Source: Glandiceps talaboti (Eukaryota; Hemichordata; Enteropneusta; Spengelidae). Taken from it: a DNA stretch of 64,000 nucleotides. The stretch spans positions 1,782,501 to 1,846,500 of the forward strand of contig NC_135556.1 in the NCBI RefSeq assembly GCF_964340395.1, written 5' to 3'. A program made the position numbers and the translations under genes. The notes beneath the pieces were generated by a model, which had not been told where the DNA came from, searched no databases, and was given only the letters and a program-made list of their open reading frames with translations. This document shows, piece by piece, positions 22,641 to 34,331 of this stretch. The stretch's first letter is position 1, and every line of letters starts with the position of its first letter.

Positions 22641-25600
22641 CCCCCCCTCTTTTTTGAGGTGATATCGGGTAATAACCTCATAGTACCCAATACATGACAG
22701 CCATGTATCACTGAATACATATTTTATCTGCTAAGAAATTGTTGCTGTTGTTGCACATGCAAATCTTGAAAAACACATCAGCTATGATACATGTATCCAC
22801 AGGCATCATATGTAACACACAGATTGGCAACAAGCCTTCTCCAATTGTTTGAATGTAGCCTCCAGCAGTGTGTGAACTTAAGGGAAAATGACTACTGGTC
22901 ATAAGGACCGACATGTAGCAAATACTGCTGGTCCTTAAGGAAAACTGCTGGTCCATACTCAATGCAGTTCACGTTCACGACCTATATTTATATACCCTCC
23001 ATTTACAGATTAAATGATTTTGAACTTTAATATGATACAACATATCTTTAGATATACTAAAGTAAAAGAGAGTACAACGAATTGTTCACTATCCACTATT
23101 ATTTCATAAAATTTCCACTCACAGAGTCAACAAATAACTTGGAAGTAAATTTTGATTCACTACCAAGTAATATTTGACTCTAGGATTAGAGATTTTCATT
23201 TGTAACTATGAACCCAGAGACTATGAATATTCATTCTCGCATAATCTGTTCCTATAGACTATAGTGGTCTGAGACTGAATGCATTCATTCCACCATAGAA
23301 ATACATATCCAAAGATTGTAGATAATATGGGTGAATGAATCATTAAATATGCATTATCTGCAATCTCTAAGAGATCACAGTCCTCTCCTTCCTCTCTGTA
23401 CGATTCACTAAATTCTGAATCACATATCCAAAGTCAGATTCATCGTCTGTGGCAACAGCTGATGTAGCTTTCCAACGCTTAGCGAACGTAGACCCACAAC
23501 TTTATCATGGCAGAAAGTTTTGTCGCATAACTATCCCTCTTGAAAACTGTGTATTCACTTTATTTCAATTTCCATCCACAAAAGTGACACGGAGCGGTTT
23601 CGTCTTCCTTCAAATATGTACTGAAGCCCTACCCGTATACCATACAGTGGTGTATTGAGTATCGTCTCTGACTCGACTGTTTGTGTAAGAAATCTGACCA
23701 TGATGGAGAGAACTATGGCTAAACATGTCTTACAATGCAAGTTTTTTTGACGTGGGAACATGATATGGTAACTGTACTATAATGTGTCATCCACTATGTA
23801 CCCGTGTTTGTAATTTTCCAGATAAAACAATGGCAACAAAAATGCAACATTTCTAAGTTTATACGTTGATTACAACATGACAGGACATACATTATCATAT
23901 GAATCAAATTGAAAGCAATCAGACTACGCATTTTTTTTTACTGTTTTACAAAAAAAAAACTATCATACTGAAGATATTTTACGAAGTGTACCTGCCTTCT
24001 TTATTAGTTAAAACGCCATTTTCAGAGTAGTTTATATGTTTTCCGTCAGTTTGTTTTGATCGTGGCCACACACATGGGGAACTCCGGTAAATTGATCGGG
24101 AAACCCGCTAACATTTACCGGCTTTAATACCAGCCTTTAAAAAACAGTGTCTGTTTAAATTCGTCTTCTTCTTCGGAAGCTCATTGCTGCCTTCTAAATA
24201 TCGCCACATACTTTATAAATACAAGGTGGAACTGTCTCAAACACGTTAAAAGTTTCATACACTTAGAACAGTAAACTTTACAACAATTACTATATCATGG
24301 TGAGAAAAGACGCATGCGCTGAATGCGTAAAATGGGTCTGAATGTCTAAGACGTTCTGATTAGTCAAGGCACAAATAATTGGAGAAATTCGGTCAATCAT
24401 GTGTTTGCTAACATAATTTCATAAAGTAAATGCTGTATGCTACGTCATATGTAGACATGATATCAACATTGACAACAACACGTAGCTAGCTCTGTGTCGC
24501 TTGACTTGAACGAGATGATGTTGAGAGTATAATAGGTAACACAAGATCAGATTCATGTAGGTGAAATTGGATATATCTTTGAATAAATGTTATTATTTAC
24601 TCCAAATTTCAGTCGGTCACAAGGACCGATACATTGTTGTAATTCTGAAAAAATGTCGGTCCGAACGGAAATCTGTTGGTCTCGGGCCGAAGGACCGGCG
24701 TTAATTTCGCACGCTGGCCTCCAGTAAACATTACTCTATTGTCATGGAAATAACTTTCCAAAGTGTGAATCTGCCTGAATTCAATATAGTCGCGCATAAA
24801 TCAACAAACCACACGATACTACGCGATATTTCGATGGGAAAGCAACATTAGTATTGCGTCTTTTTTATGTTGATTGCGACAGGGGTACATGCATGTTATG
24901 AATCAAAATAAAAACAATCAACTCTCAGTACAATGCTGGAAAGCAAAACATACAATAAGACGACGTATTGTTTTCCAAAAAAAAAAATTACCATCATACT
25001 GAATATATTTTATGATATGAAGCTAGCTTGCCTTCTTTATTAGTTAAAATATCATTTTCAAAGCATTTTGTATGTTTTCCGTTGTTTCAATTTGATCATG
25101 GCCATACCGGTGGGGAACTTCGGTAAATTGATCAGGGAACCCCGGTAAATGTTACCTGGCTTACCGTAACAAGCTATATGTACATTCATCACCCATGTCA
25201 AAATACACACACAAGCTGCATAGACCCTCATGTACGTCGTAACATTTTCGATGAATGAAGTATCTACTTTTCTGACAAAAATCACAGTTGGTAGGATGAA
25301 AATCCCAGAGTGTAACTTACTATAGAGCCATAAAACACAACTTGACCTACTAGTATCATCAGATTCTGTCATACAATGTACTTGTAACTTGTTCCACATT
25401 TCTGTATTTTTCAATCAAATATGCTCATTATATATTTTTATTCATAATTTTGACATCCCAAACAAGCCAGTTTTTAAAGGCAATAACTCAGTTAAATCTT
25501 GCTCGATTTTTAAGCTGTTTCCACAGAAATTGTTGGACCTTTGACCCTTACCGATGATGCGGTGTTGTTTAAACAACAACAAAAAATGATATTACACGAA

Positions 25601-26739
25601 GAGTGACTTTGGTAACTTTCAGCATAACGTTAAAAGTGCAAGAGACCATTGTAGAATACACAAGGCAAGGATCTAGCTGATAATCCCCCAATTAACACCT
25701 CAGAACAATACATGTTGCCAATCTGTGTGTTACTTCTCTGATGTAACAAGCTTTTAAAAACAGGATTGTATGATAGGACTTTGTGTCTGATCTGTTTCAG
25801 TTGTGTTTCTATTATAGTATTACTCCCACTGTTTGGAACAAAACATTGGTTTCATCAATTCCAACTACTTTAGATCTTAGGATGCCATTGAATTAAAGTC
25901 AACTATTTCAAAACTATATAGTGCTGTGTTGCATAAAAGTTTAGGAAAGGTATGTGGTGTACATAGACAGCATGCAAACAATTATTTATCCCATGCTTTA
26001 AAACATTATAATATTTATAACAATATATTATATAATATTTATATATGTTATTTATGACAATATATTACATATGACATTTATGACAATATAATATATAATA
26101 TTTATATATGACATTAATTTATGGCATTTATAACATTATATGTTTATTTATGGCATTATTGAACACATATTGCCTGGCCATGAGGGCTATAGCACCCGTT
26201 TATTACACCCGTGATTCTGGTAACTCACAGTCATACGAGAAACGACGACGATCGCGGGACTAGTCGATATCTGTCCGAAAACAGAGTCTGTCCGAAAACT
26301 ACGACAGTGAGTGTACCCATGTTAGACCAAAGAGCGAAAAACCCTACCCCAAAGTGCGGCACATATACTTATACCCAATAGGTGGGAGTACCCCCGGGTA
26401 CTGTTAAAGTTACACATCCCTGTGTACCGCGCGCGTATTCCTGCTTTCACAGGGAGTATACGAGACTTGATTCTGACATTGCATATATGCCAATGTAGCA
26501 GTGTTGTGGCTAAGTGTATGTACGTGCAATAATATTCAGCTATAAACCACAAAAAGGTGGTCCTAGGAAAAATTATTAGGCAGAAAGGCTAAAAAATAAA
26601 CCTATGAATTTGTTCACAGAGTTCATCCATTGTACCTGTTTTGTTGAACCTCGACGACGTATCCAAGTAATAAACAACATGTACACCGACTGAATGTTGC
26701 AATCGATCACCTGTTAGCTGTTTTGGTCGGCCATGTTTC
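22641..26739. other. Intergenic between TRAPPC2 and PCM1; no gene recognised
   Basis: Holds an NRF1-like GACGCATGCGC (24310-24320), single units of the GGGGAAC...GGTAAA repeat (about 24075 and 25110) and an AT-rich tract with repeated ATATTTATATATG/ACATTTATGACAATATA (25990-26150). Short ORFs show no domain. Confidence 0.35.
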
Positions 26740-26860
26740 ACTTCCTTTCACCCACAATGCCTTCCCTCTAATTCAACCAATCAAAAGAGCCCAATATAAA
26801 TGCGCGCCAGCATGCCACCGCACAGTTTTATGGAAGTATATCCTTCCGATGTAGAAATAT
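26740..26860. promoter_or_regulatory. Promoter-like patch
   Basis: Within about 60 bp there is an ETS-like CACTTCCTTT, a CCAAT-type ACCAATCAAAAG and a TATA-like AATATAAATGCG, in a GC-richer setting. AAGATGGCTGCC, close to a YY1 site, follows at 27064. This could serve the 5' UTR exon of PCM1 (plus) or of TRAPPC2 (minus). No experimental support. Confidence 0.25.
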
Positions 26861-29800
26861 AGAACACATTTTACATAAATCCCATAAATATACATGGAAA
26901 ATGTTGTAGATAAAACAGGAATTTTGTCTTTTGATAGTCTCATTCACATCAAGTATATTGACATCATTTTTGTGGTTGGTAAATCCTTGTATTTTGTTTC
27001 AGTCGATAACCTCACAACAGTAACGACATTTCTTATTATTCCGCAAGGCACCCAGGTAGTTCAAGATGGCTGCCGTGTCTATGCATTTTATAGAAAGAAA
27101 GTTGCAGTAGGAATTGTACAGGATTTAAGAACGGAAAGGTCTTTGAGTTCACTCATTAGCCTGCATAAATAGGTATGTTTATTACTTTTTTGAATTATTA
27201 ACGTTATAAGGACGTCAATGTAAGTTTGGCGCAAAATTTGAACTCGACAGGTGACTCGGTTGTCATGGCTGTATCAGAAGCCAAGCATTCACACGAGTGT
27301 GGCCGAGTGTGAGGGGTTTAGCGCCATCTTTGAGAGCATTTCTATAAATGACAAGATGCCGTTGATGTTGTAAACACATCGGTATACTAGGCATGCTAGC
27401 TGTCTAAACAGTAAACTGTATTTTCCGATCGGATGCAAATGTAGGGCAAGTATTCTTCCATTACCTTGCAGTGACACAAGTTGAAGTAAATGCCATATTA
27501 TCAAGCACTCTAGCTATGCGATGGCATTTATGTCTTAATACCATACAAGTCAAATCGGTTGCTTCAGAATGTATGCAAGTACACACAAATACCCAATATA
27601 ATTATCTATGTGATAATGTTATTGGTCGGTTAATAGCTTATTTCTAAATACCGTTACCATAGCATTCAATGTGAGAAGTGTTCAAAGAATACTGAATACA
27701 TGATGTTGTCATTGTAAATGGGAAGTTAATGTAGTTGTTGAAATATAACTGTTTTACACCACATGTGGTATCTCTCAGTTATGTGAACAGTATCAGGCAT
27801 ACCTGTGTTGTAAATGAATGTCTAGGAAATGACCTATAATAGTTTTAGAAGGATAGCAAATTATATAAGTCAAAATTCCAACACAGTGCAATATTATATA
27901 GAGTATGCTATATATATACAAATGTACATATTGTGATTTGCTGTGTTACTATTCTGACATAGTTGGACATACCATTACCTGTTAAAACTTGTTCCAACTC
28001 AAACACAGGAACAGAACACCCAAATGAAAAAATCAGACATACACTTTTGAAATACAATACAGCCATAGGTAAAGTGAATGACATTCTGTGGAATTTCCAC
28101 TTTGTCTCCCAAATGGTTTGTTCATATCATTCTCAAGGGACCTGTTGATTCTGTTGATAACCAGGTTTCACTGTCAGTAGTTTCATTTTTGTAGACACAA
28201 CTAGTCTTGTCAAGGCATTTTTATATAATTTGATGTAGTTGATATGCTTTATTTCTGTAAGCCATTTAGAATTGTTGAAAGTAAGTAGCTACAATTGTCT
28301 ATGTAAATACTTGTATTGTTCTGTAGAACATTTCTCTGGAGGTAGTCAAAAAACATTGTTTATTAAATAGGATACTTCATGTGTTCAATTTCAATGGAAT
28401 AATTGACAGTGTGTACACTTGTTATTGTAATGCAAAGTAATGGATGTGTATATTAACCAAGAACAACCTGTTCCTTCAAGGAAAGAAAAAATAGCAGTTC
28501 TTTTTGGGACATTGATATTTGTACATATAACAGAGACAGATGTCTGAGTCATAGCCACTATAATTAATGATTGTTCAACCTGTCAAAAAACATCTGCATT
28601 GAGAAATCAATGATTTGAACAGTGTGATAAAGAACCCCTAACTTTGTTGAGAAAAGTAAGGCATTGTCACTACATGTGTGTGCATGTCAGTATGTGTGGT
28701 GTGAGTGTGACTTTGGTTAGCTAGACAGCAGAAATGTACATGCCCAGACTAGAATCTTGCAAAGACATTGAAAAGTACTGTATTAGCCATGTATAATATT
28801 GGTTGGGAAAACCCGTGCATCTCATAACTTAATAAGATTATCCCATGCAATGAATGTTGTCATGAATACATCTGAAATTTGAGTACATGATTTTGTGTTT
28901 TGTAAAGTATACTATGATTGGTGCAGTGTACAGGTATTGTACTTTTATCTCTCTGTTTTGTTGTGTTGTTTAACTTGTTATAATGTGTACAAACATTGAG
29001 TATTGTCTGTACAATTCCAGTGCGTGAATTGACAGATACTGAAACAGGTACTAATAGTTTACTAACTCCGATAAGTTTTGACATGGACACTCTATGGTTT
29101 GGAATTAGTTGACTGTTGATGAACGGAAGTGTTAATTGCCAAGTGAGTTATTATTCATCAGCTGTGTGAACATACCACAAACCACATGTTGAGTTATTAT
29201 TGATACAAGTGTATTTGTCAGGTGTATTATGTAAGTAGATTAGTAAAGTTAGACTCTTTTCTTTTGTGTTTAGTTATTTTGTACTTTCACTGACATTTTT
29301 GAATATTTACTAATGTGAGCCACTGTCAAAGCTGTTGCATAGGGATTGGATGACCTTGACCTGGGGTCACAAACTTGAAAGGTATAAAATACCATCACTG
29401 TAAACATCATGGAAGACCTAGATTGATGAAAACAGCTGTGATCTGAGTTTTTATCATTTAGAGGAACATATCAGCATCCTAGAGACTTCTGACTCAACAC
29501 AGACTGGCTGTTTTAGAGAACAACATTTTCAAGCCAGATATACATGTAGGGGTTTCATTAACACTATAACAGCAGTCAGATGGTGATTTATGGCCCTCTG
29601 GATGCAAATTAAGAGCAGGTTGAAATTGACAGTGTTTACCTTAGTCCTATATTTTGGCCTTGAAATCAGTTTCAACACAAACTTTCCAAAATTACATTGA
29701 AATTATTATGTTTTGAAATAGAGTTTGATCCACTCAAGGGATTGCAGGCCATATGATATAAAGTACGTCTTACTTGCCAGGCTGTGAAATTGCTACATTG

Positions 29801-32302
29801 TCACCAATTTTTAAACAAATGTCTAAAATTTGATAAATTGTCTTAACTTTTCACCAGGCTTGAGTTGTGTCATCCAGTGTTTGATCTAGGCTGTGTCATT
29901 GCGCAATTTGTGCACAAAAATCACAATCGGCGTACTTTTGATCTCTGTATGTGCCATTTCAGGCACAAGAAATTTGCTGGTTGACGTGGGTGTGCTCGGT
30001 CTGAGCTCAGAAAAAAGCTGTGTCCCTGCCGAGCACCAGGCCGTGGCTGCACTGCCAACTGTTTAGCTGTAGGATTAAATAGCCATCCATCTTCAGTGTT
30101 CTCCACAAGCGCACCACCCCTCTGTTTTCATGGACTGCCCCTCTGTTTACAGGACCACCCCTTTTTTGCATTCATCACCCCTTTGTTTTGGCGTGAACGT
30201 CTTCAAGAGATTCTATTTAATGCCGTCAGTGAAGGAAGTGAACAGTGACACTGTGTCTATCATCATTTATGAACTTATTTATTGCCTTGATTATAACAAT
30301 GGTAGCCCAAACAAAAACAGTAAATGTAGTACTGTCATAAAGTAGAAGATGGTACGTTGGTAGTTTCTATGGCCGGTTATATCAAGCCGGTAATTTCCAA
30401 GCCTTCACGTATACGTAACGCATACGATGTACGATGTCACGACAATTTTCGCATTGTATCTTTGAATACAAACAAAAACCTAACTAAAATTTATACATGT
30501 TCTTTAGAAATAACTACTCCAGTCTGGTTCCATGGTAAAATTAATGTCCTAAATGATGACGTTTGGATATGAATCGCGATCGTAGTACCACGAGGTAGCT
30601 CTGGTGTGGCAGCCATGTTTGTTACCGTACATTTGCACTGAACGTATTCGGCTATATCTTAGCCCAAATTCGTCACATTAAAATGTACATATTTCCGGCA
30701 AATTTTGATGAAAACTCATTTTCCATTCATGAAAATTAAAAAGATATCAAATTTTAGAGAAATAAATAGAAATGAATTGTTTTCAATTAATTTTTATGAA
30801 TGACATGCACATTTACAAGGTGAAACCAACAACTCAAAACTAAGTGATACATGTAGCTAGCCTCGAGGTGCATACATCAACAATGCCATGTGTTGTGTTA
30901 AAACATGCTTGCCAACATTACTGTAACATCATCTGTGTAACTGTCAACCTCATTCCTGAAATTTTTACATTGTGAATTATGTTAAAGGTTTGGAAATTGG
31001 TGATCTCAACACATTTCAGTACATTTTAGTTTGCTGAATTGATAAAATAGGAGATTTTGATTTTGAAAACTTTTTTCACTTCCTAATATTATGATCTGGA
31101 AATATGCTAATGATATGCGAATAAATATGGAACTTAGGACGCCCCTTTATTTTTCAAAATTGTTGAGAACCCTGATCTTTGCGAGTCTGTTGGTGTGAGA
31201 ATAACGCGAGTTGTCACAATGGAAGACGGGTAATATATGTACAGCATTTGACTATGGTAAAGCCTTCAGAGTATGTGCAGACAATTACTCATTGGAAGTT
31301 TCCGGAGCGGAGCTGAGGATCGACTCGATGTCTAACATGTACATGTTGTAATTGCTGACATGGCACACCGGCAATGTATACTCAGTCTGATTTTTGGTAC
31401 TGCAACAGATGAGACAGTTGAAGAACCTGTAATTTAGGAACCCGTAATCCCGTATCTGAACGTCATGCAGCAGACAAGAAAACAAATCAGAGTCGTAATA
31501 TTACCCAGGTACGTATGTAACATTACGAGTACATGTATGTGTTCAAGTTCACGGCAAAACTGAGCTACGAACATATGAACATTAAACATGTGCAATCCAT
31601 TTGAACTGACAAGTTCACAATTATTTGAAAATCATCTCCAAGAAAATTAAAACTCTGATTACTTGCATGTAATCCTCACTTATGTGTTTTCATGTCGCAT
31701 TATATATTGTCAATTTTCCTTCGTCTTGAATTTCCCAATCGGGTCCCATGTGATGTTTATAAATCGTGATCATCCCTCGTCCTGCTTGGTGTATGGGACT
31801 CAAGTCTGACAGTTCTAATAGTTTTTAATTAGTTGAAAGCTGATGTTAACTTACATAAACATGATGTTTGATTTAGGCAAAATATATTGACAACAAAATT
31901 TCAAATCAGTCAAACTTCTCTCTTTTTAGGAGATGGCTGACCATGAGGCACTGACTGCATTTTGAAGATGAGGGGCAAGGTTTACCGTACCTGTAAGAAA
32001 ACCAAGAAAAAATCAATTTAATTATTAGTGAGAGGTTGCAGAAATTATAAGACCTCAAAACTCTAACCATACATGCAAATGACAAAGACCACCAGAATTC
32101 TGTAAAAGAGTGCAAGTGAAGTACTTTAGTTTTAAACAAGCTTCATTAAAAGTTGAGGAAAATTTGATCCTGGCAGTATTGACACTTTTTGTGATGATGT
32201 TGTACTATTACGACTTTAATGTAATTTTATTTAACTTTTAACTTTAACTTTTACACAAATGTAATTGTTTGTTGCAATAAAGAATTCTAAAAAAATACCT
32301 AC
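26861..32302. other. Intergenic or PCM1 5' region; no gene recognised
   Basis: The longest plus ORF (26894-27172, 92 codons, from an ATG just after the promoter-like patch) has no recognisable domain. ACCACCCC/TTTGTTTT motifs repeat at 30112-30190. Another possible leader region is near 31190-31235. An unseen PCM1 5' UTR exon should lie somewhere here. Confidence 0.3.
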
Positions 32303-32601
32303 CTGTCTTTTGTTTGTTCTCATGCAGCCCATCATCCATTGATATGTAGTATATGTATGGTTGGTAACTTCTGACAACTAATACTGTTAGCACACCTTGC
32401 ATTTTGGTATTCCAGTATTCACACAATTCAGGTACACATGATATCTTGCTTTCCAAATGATGCGTCTTTATCAACAATTTAATATTATCTTCTCGCTTTC
32501 GGATACCTAAATATGGGCTAAAATTTGGTCCATTTTTCATGGCTTTTTGGAATGGCTCCCTTTTGATAAGCAGAGTCCTCATTGTCCAGATTTTACAAAT
32601 C
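32303..32601 (-). CDS. Unidentified exon-like ORF
   Basis: On the minus strand GTTTGATCTAG|G ... AAGACAG|GTAGGT bounds 299 nt, phase 1 to phase 1. It is open throughout with protein-like sequence (ICKIWTMRTLLIKREPFQKA; CVPELCEYWNTKMQGVLTVL; YQPYIYYISMDDGLHENK). I do not recognise the family. A decayed copy at 22413-22640 suggests a duplicated exon or a transposon-borne ORF. An ATG at 32582 could be a start. Confidence 0.4.
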
Positions 32602-32842
32602 CTAGATCAAACACTGGTCATTTGAATCAACACACAAGTGGACGCACACGACTGTAACGTAAGTTAATAGTTCACAATGGTTTAATTTTTAGTCTGTACG
32701 TGTACATTTGTACATGTAATTCGTCAGCTAAATTTGTCCACATCTACTAAAAATATTGAAAACTGGTGAGAATTTTTAGCACAATTGCACTGATAAGGTG
32801 CAGTGGTGCTATAGGTACAAATGTACAATGTATCGCTAAGTG

Positions 32843-32866
32843 TCTGTGTGTGTGTGTGTGTGTGGA
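32843..32866. repeat. (TG)n microsatellite
   Basis: Followed by AACTTGAAGTCAAAAACCGC and GATTGCCATGATATTTGG, the inverse of the flank of the (CA)n at 12.5 kb: the same dispersed repeat in opposite orientation. Confidence 0.9.
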
Positions 32867-34186
32867 AACAACTTGAAGTCAAAAACCGCCAGACTGATTG
32901 CCATGATATTTGGTGGATGTATTACCTTGGGTGTCCAGTTGGGAAATTGTTCAAATCAAAATGATCTTACCACCGATGTGTGATTTGGGTAAAAAAATAT
33001 GATTTTTGGTCAAAAAACTTAAACTCAAAAACTACATGGCAGATCGGTTTTTAGATTAAGAATTATTCATAACATGGTGCTTCCATTGGTGATATGCAAA
33101 TTAAGGCTAAAAGTGTGTCTTTTTGGTCAAAAATCTTTAATTCCAAAACTACTGAGCAGATTTCCCTGAAAATTTAATGGGGATGCACCTGGGGGTGTGT
33201 AAATGAATATTAAGCTTATAATGATTTCATCAGTGATATGCATACAACTCCGATTTCTATGGCAGACTTTGTATTAGATGTAACAAATTGTGAATTTTGG
33301 TAAAAAACTAAAATCTCAAAAAGTACTTGGTTAATGAGACTGTAACTTGGTGAATGTTTCTAGAACTTAGAAGTGTTATTCTGCAGATTTTCTTCAAAAC
33401 GCCCATAGCAACAGCCAAATGATCACAGCTACATCATCACGTATATTGCAAAGATAGACATCAGTGAATCATAGACAAGTGAACGCACATTCAAAAAATT
33501 TATGCAGATATTGCAAAGATAACAACATGGCTAGATAGGCAACTTTATAGTCATTTGCAGTGTTTTTTAATTGTCTTGGATTTTATTCTATAAATTACAA
33601 ATCAGCTGTGTATTTGTATATTTAAATTAAAATTTGGAGACACAATGTACTATGTTGTTTTACTTTACAAATTTGGACTATGAATTCAACAACATGTTCA
33701 TCGCTAAGAACTCAAATATAGACATGGCTGACACGTGTTGCATGTCGTGATTTCCCAAGCCATCTTGATAATTTAGAACTGTTCAATACTGAACTCTAGG
33801 ACCAAAATGGGGCATTTGTTGTCTAAAAATGTATGAAGACTTTTAGCCTTCGTATATATTTGTCAACGGTGTACATGAAGGCTTACGGCGTACGTGTAGC
33901 AAATAAGCTTACACAGTATGTACACAACACGTTACATGTATAGCGCACTATTGAACTTGGTGATTGAAAATGCTTCCACCATGTACTTTTTTGTACATGT
34001 ACATGGTGGCTAAGGCCATCAACAGCATTGACCTTCAGTCAATGCAATAACTTGCTGACATTTTTTTTACAACCTGTTGATGAAGAAGTTAATTAAACCC
34101 GTGCAGATACAAATGTAGCCAAGTCTTTGGGCAAACATGTTGCTGACTTACTAGTATTTTGTCAATTTTGGTTTTGTCTATTTCAG
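32867..34186. repeat. Dispersed repeat remnants upstream of PCM1
   Basis: Repeated AAAACTTAAACTCAAAAACTAC-like units (33010-33340) and a reverse-complement piece of the ~120-bp repeat (33395-33545, CCCATAGCAACAGCCAAATG). No exon recognised. Confidence 0.45.
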
Positions 34187-34331
34187 TGGTACTATGGCTT
34201 CAGGTGTGACCAGGACATCAAAGGGAAGTTCATCAGAACCCAGGCATCATTCAAGGTCAAGGGCCAACCCAGTTGATGAAGACCAACTACTCAACTGGAA
34301 TGATTTGTTTGATGACAGACTCAATAACTTG
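34187..34331 (+). CDS. PCM1: PCM1 exon with start codon (CDS from 34194)
   Basis: Acceptor TTTTGTCTATTTCAG is followed by seven leader bases and ATG GCT TCA. The 46 codons end WNDLFDDRLNNL before donor GTAATC, phase 0. An acceptor just upstream of the ATG means the promoter and a 5' UTR exon lie further left. The conserved NW...DDRLNN motif fixes the frame. Confidence 0.9.

Noticed and set aside
26894-27172. 92-aa ORF after the promoter-like patch
   Set aside because: No recognised domain; kept only as context for a possible leader region.
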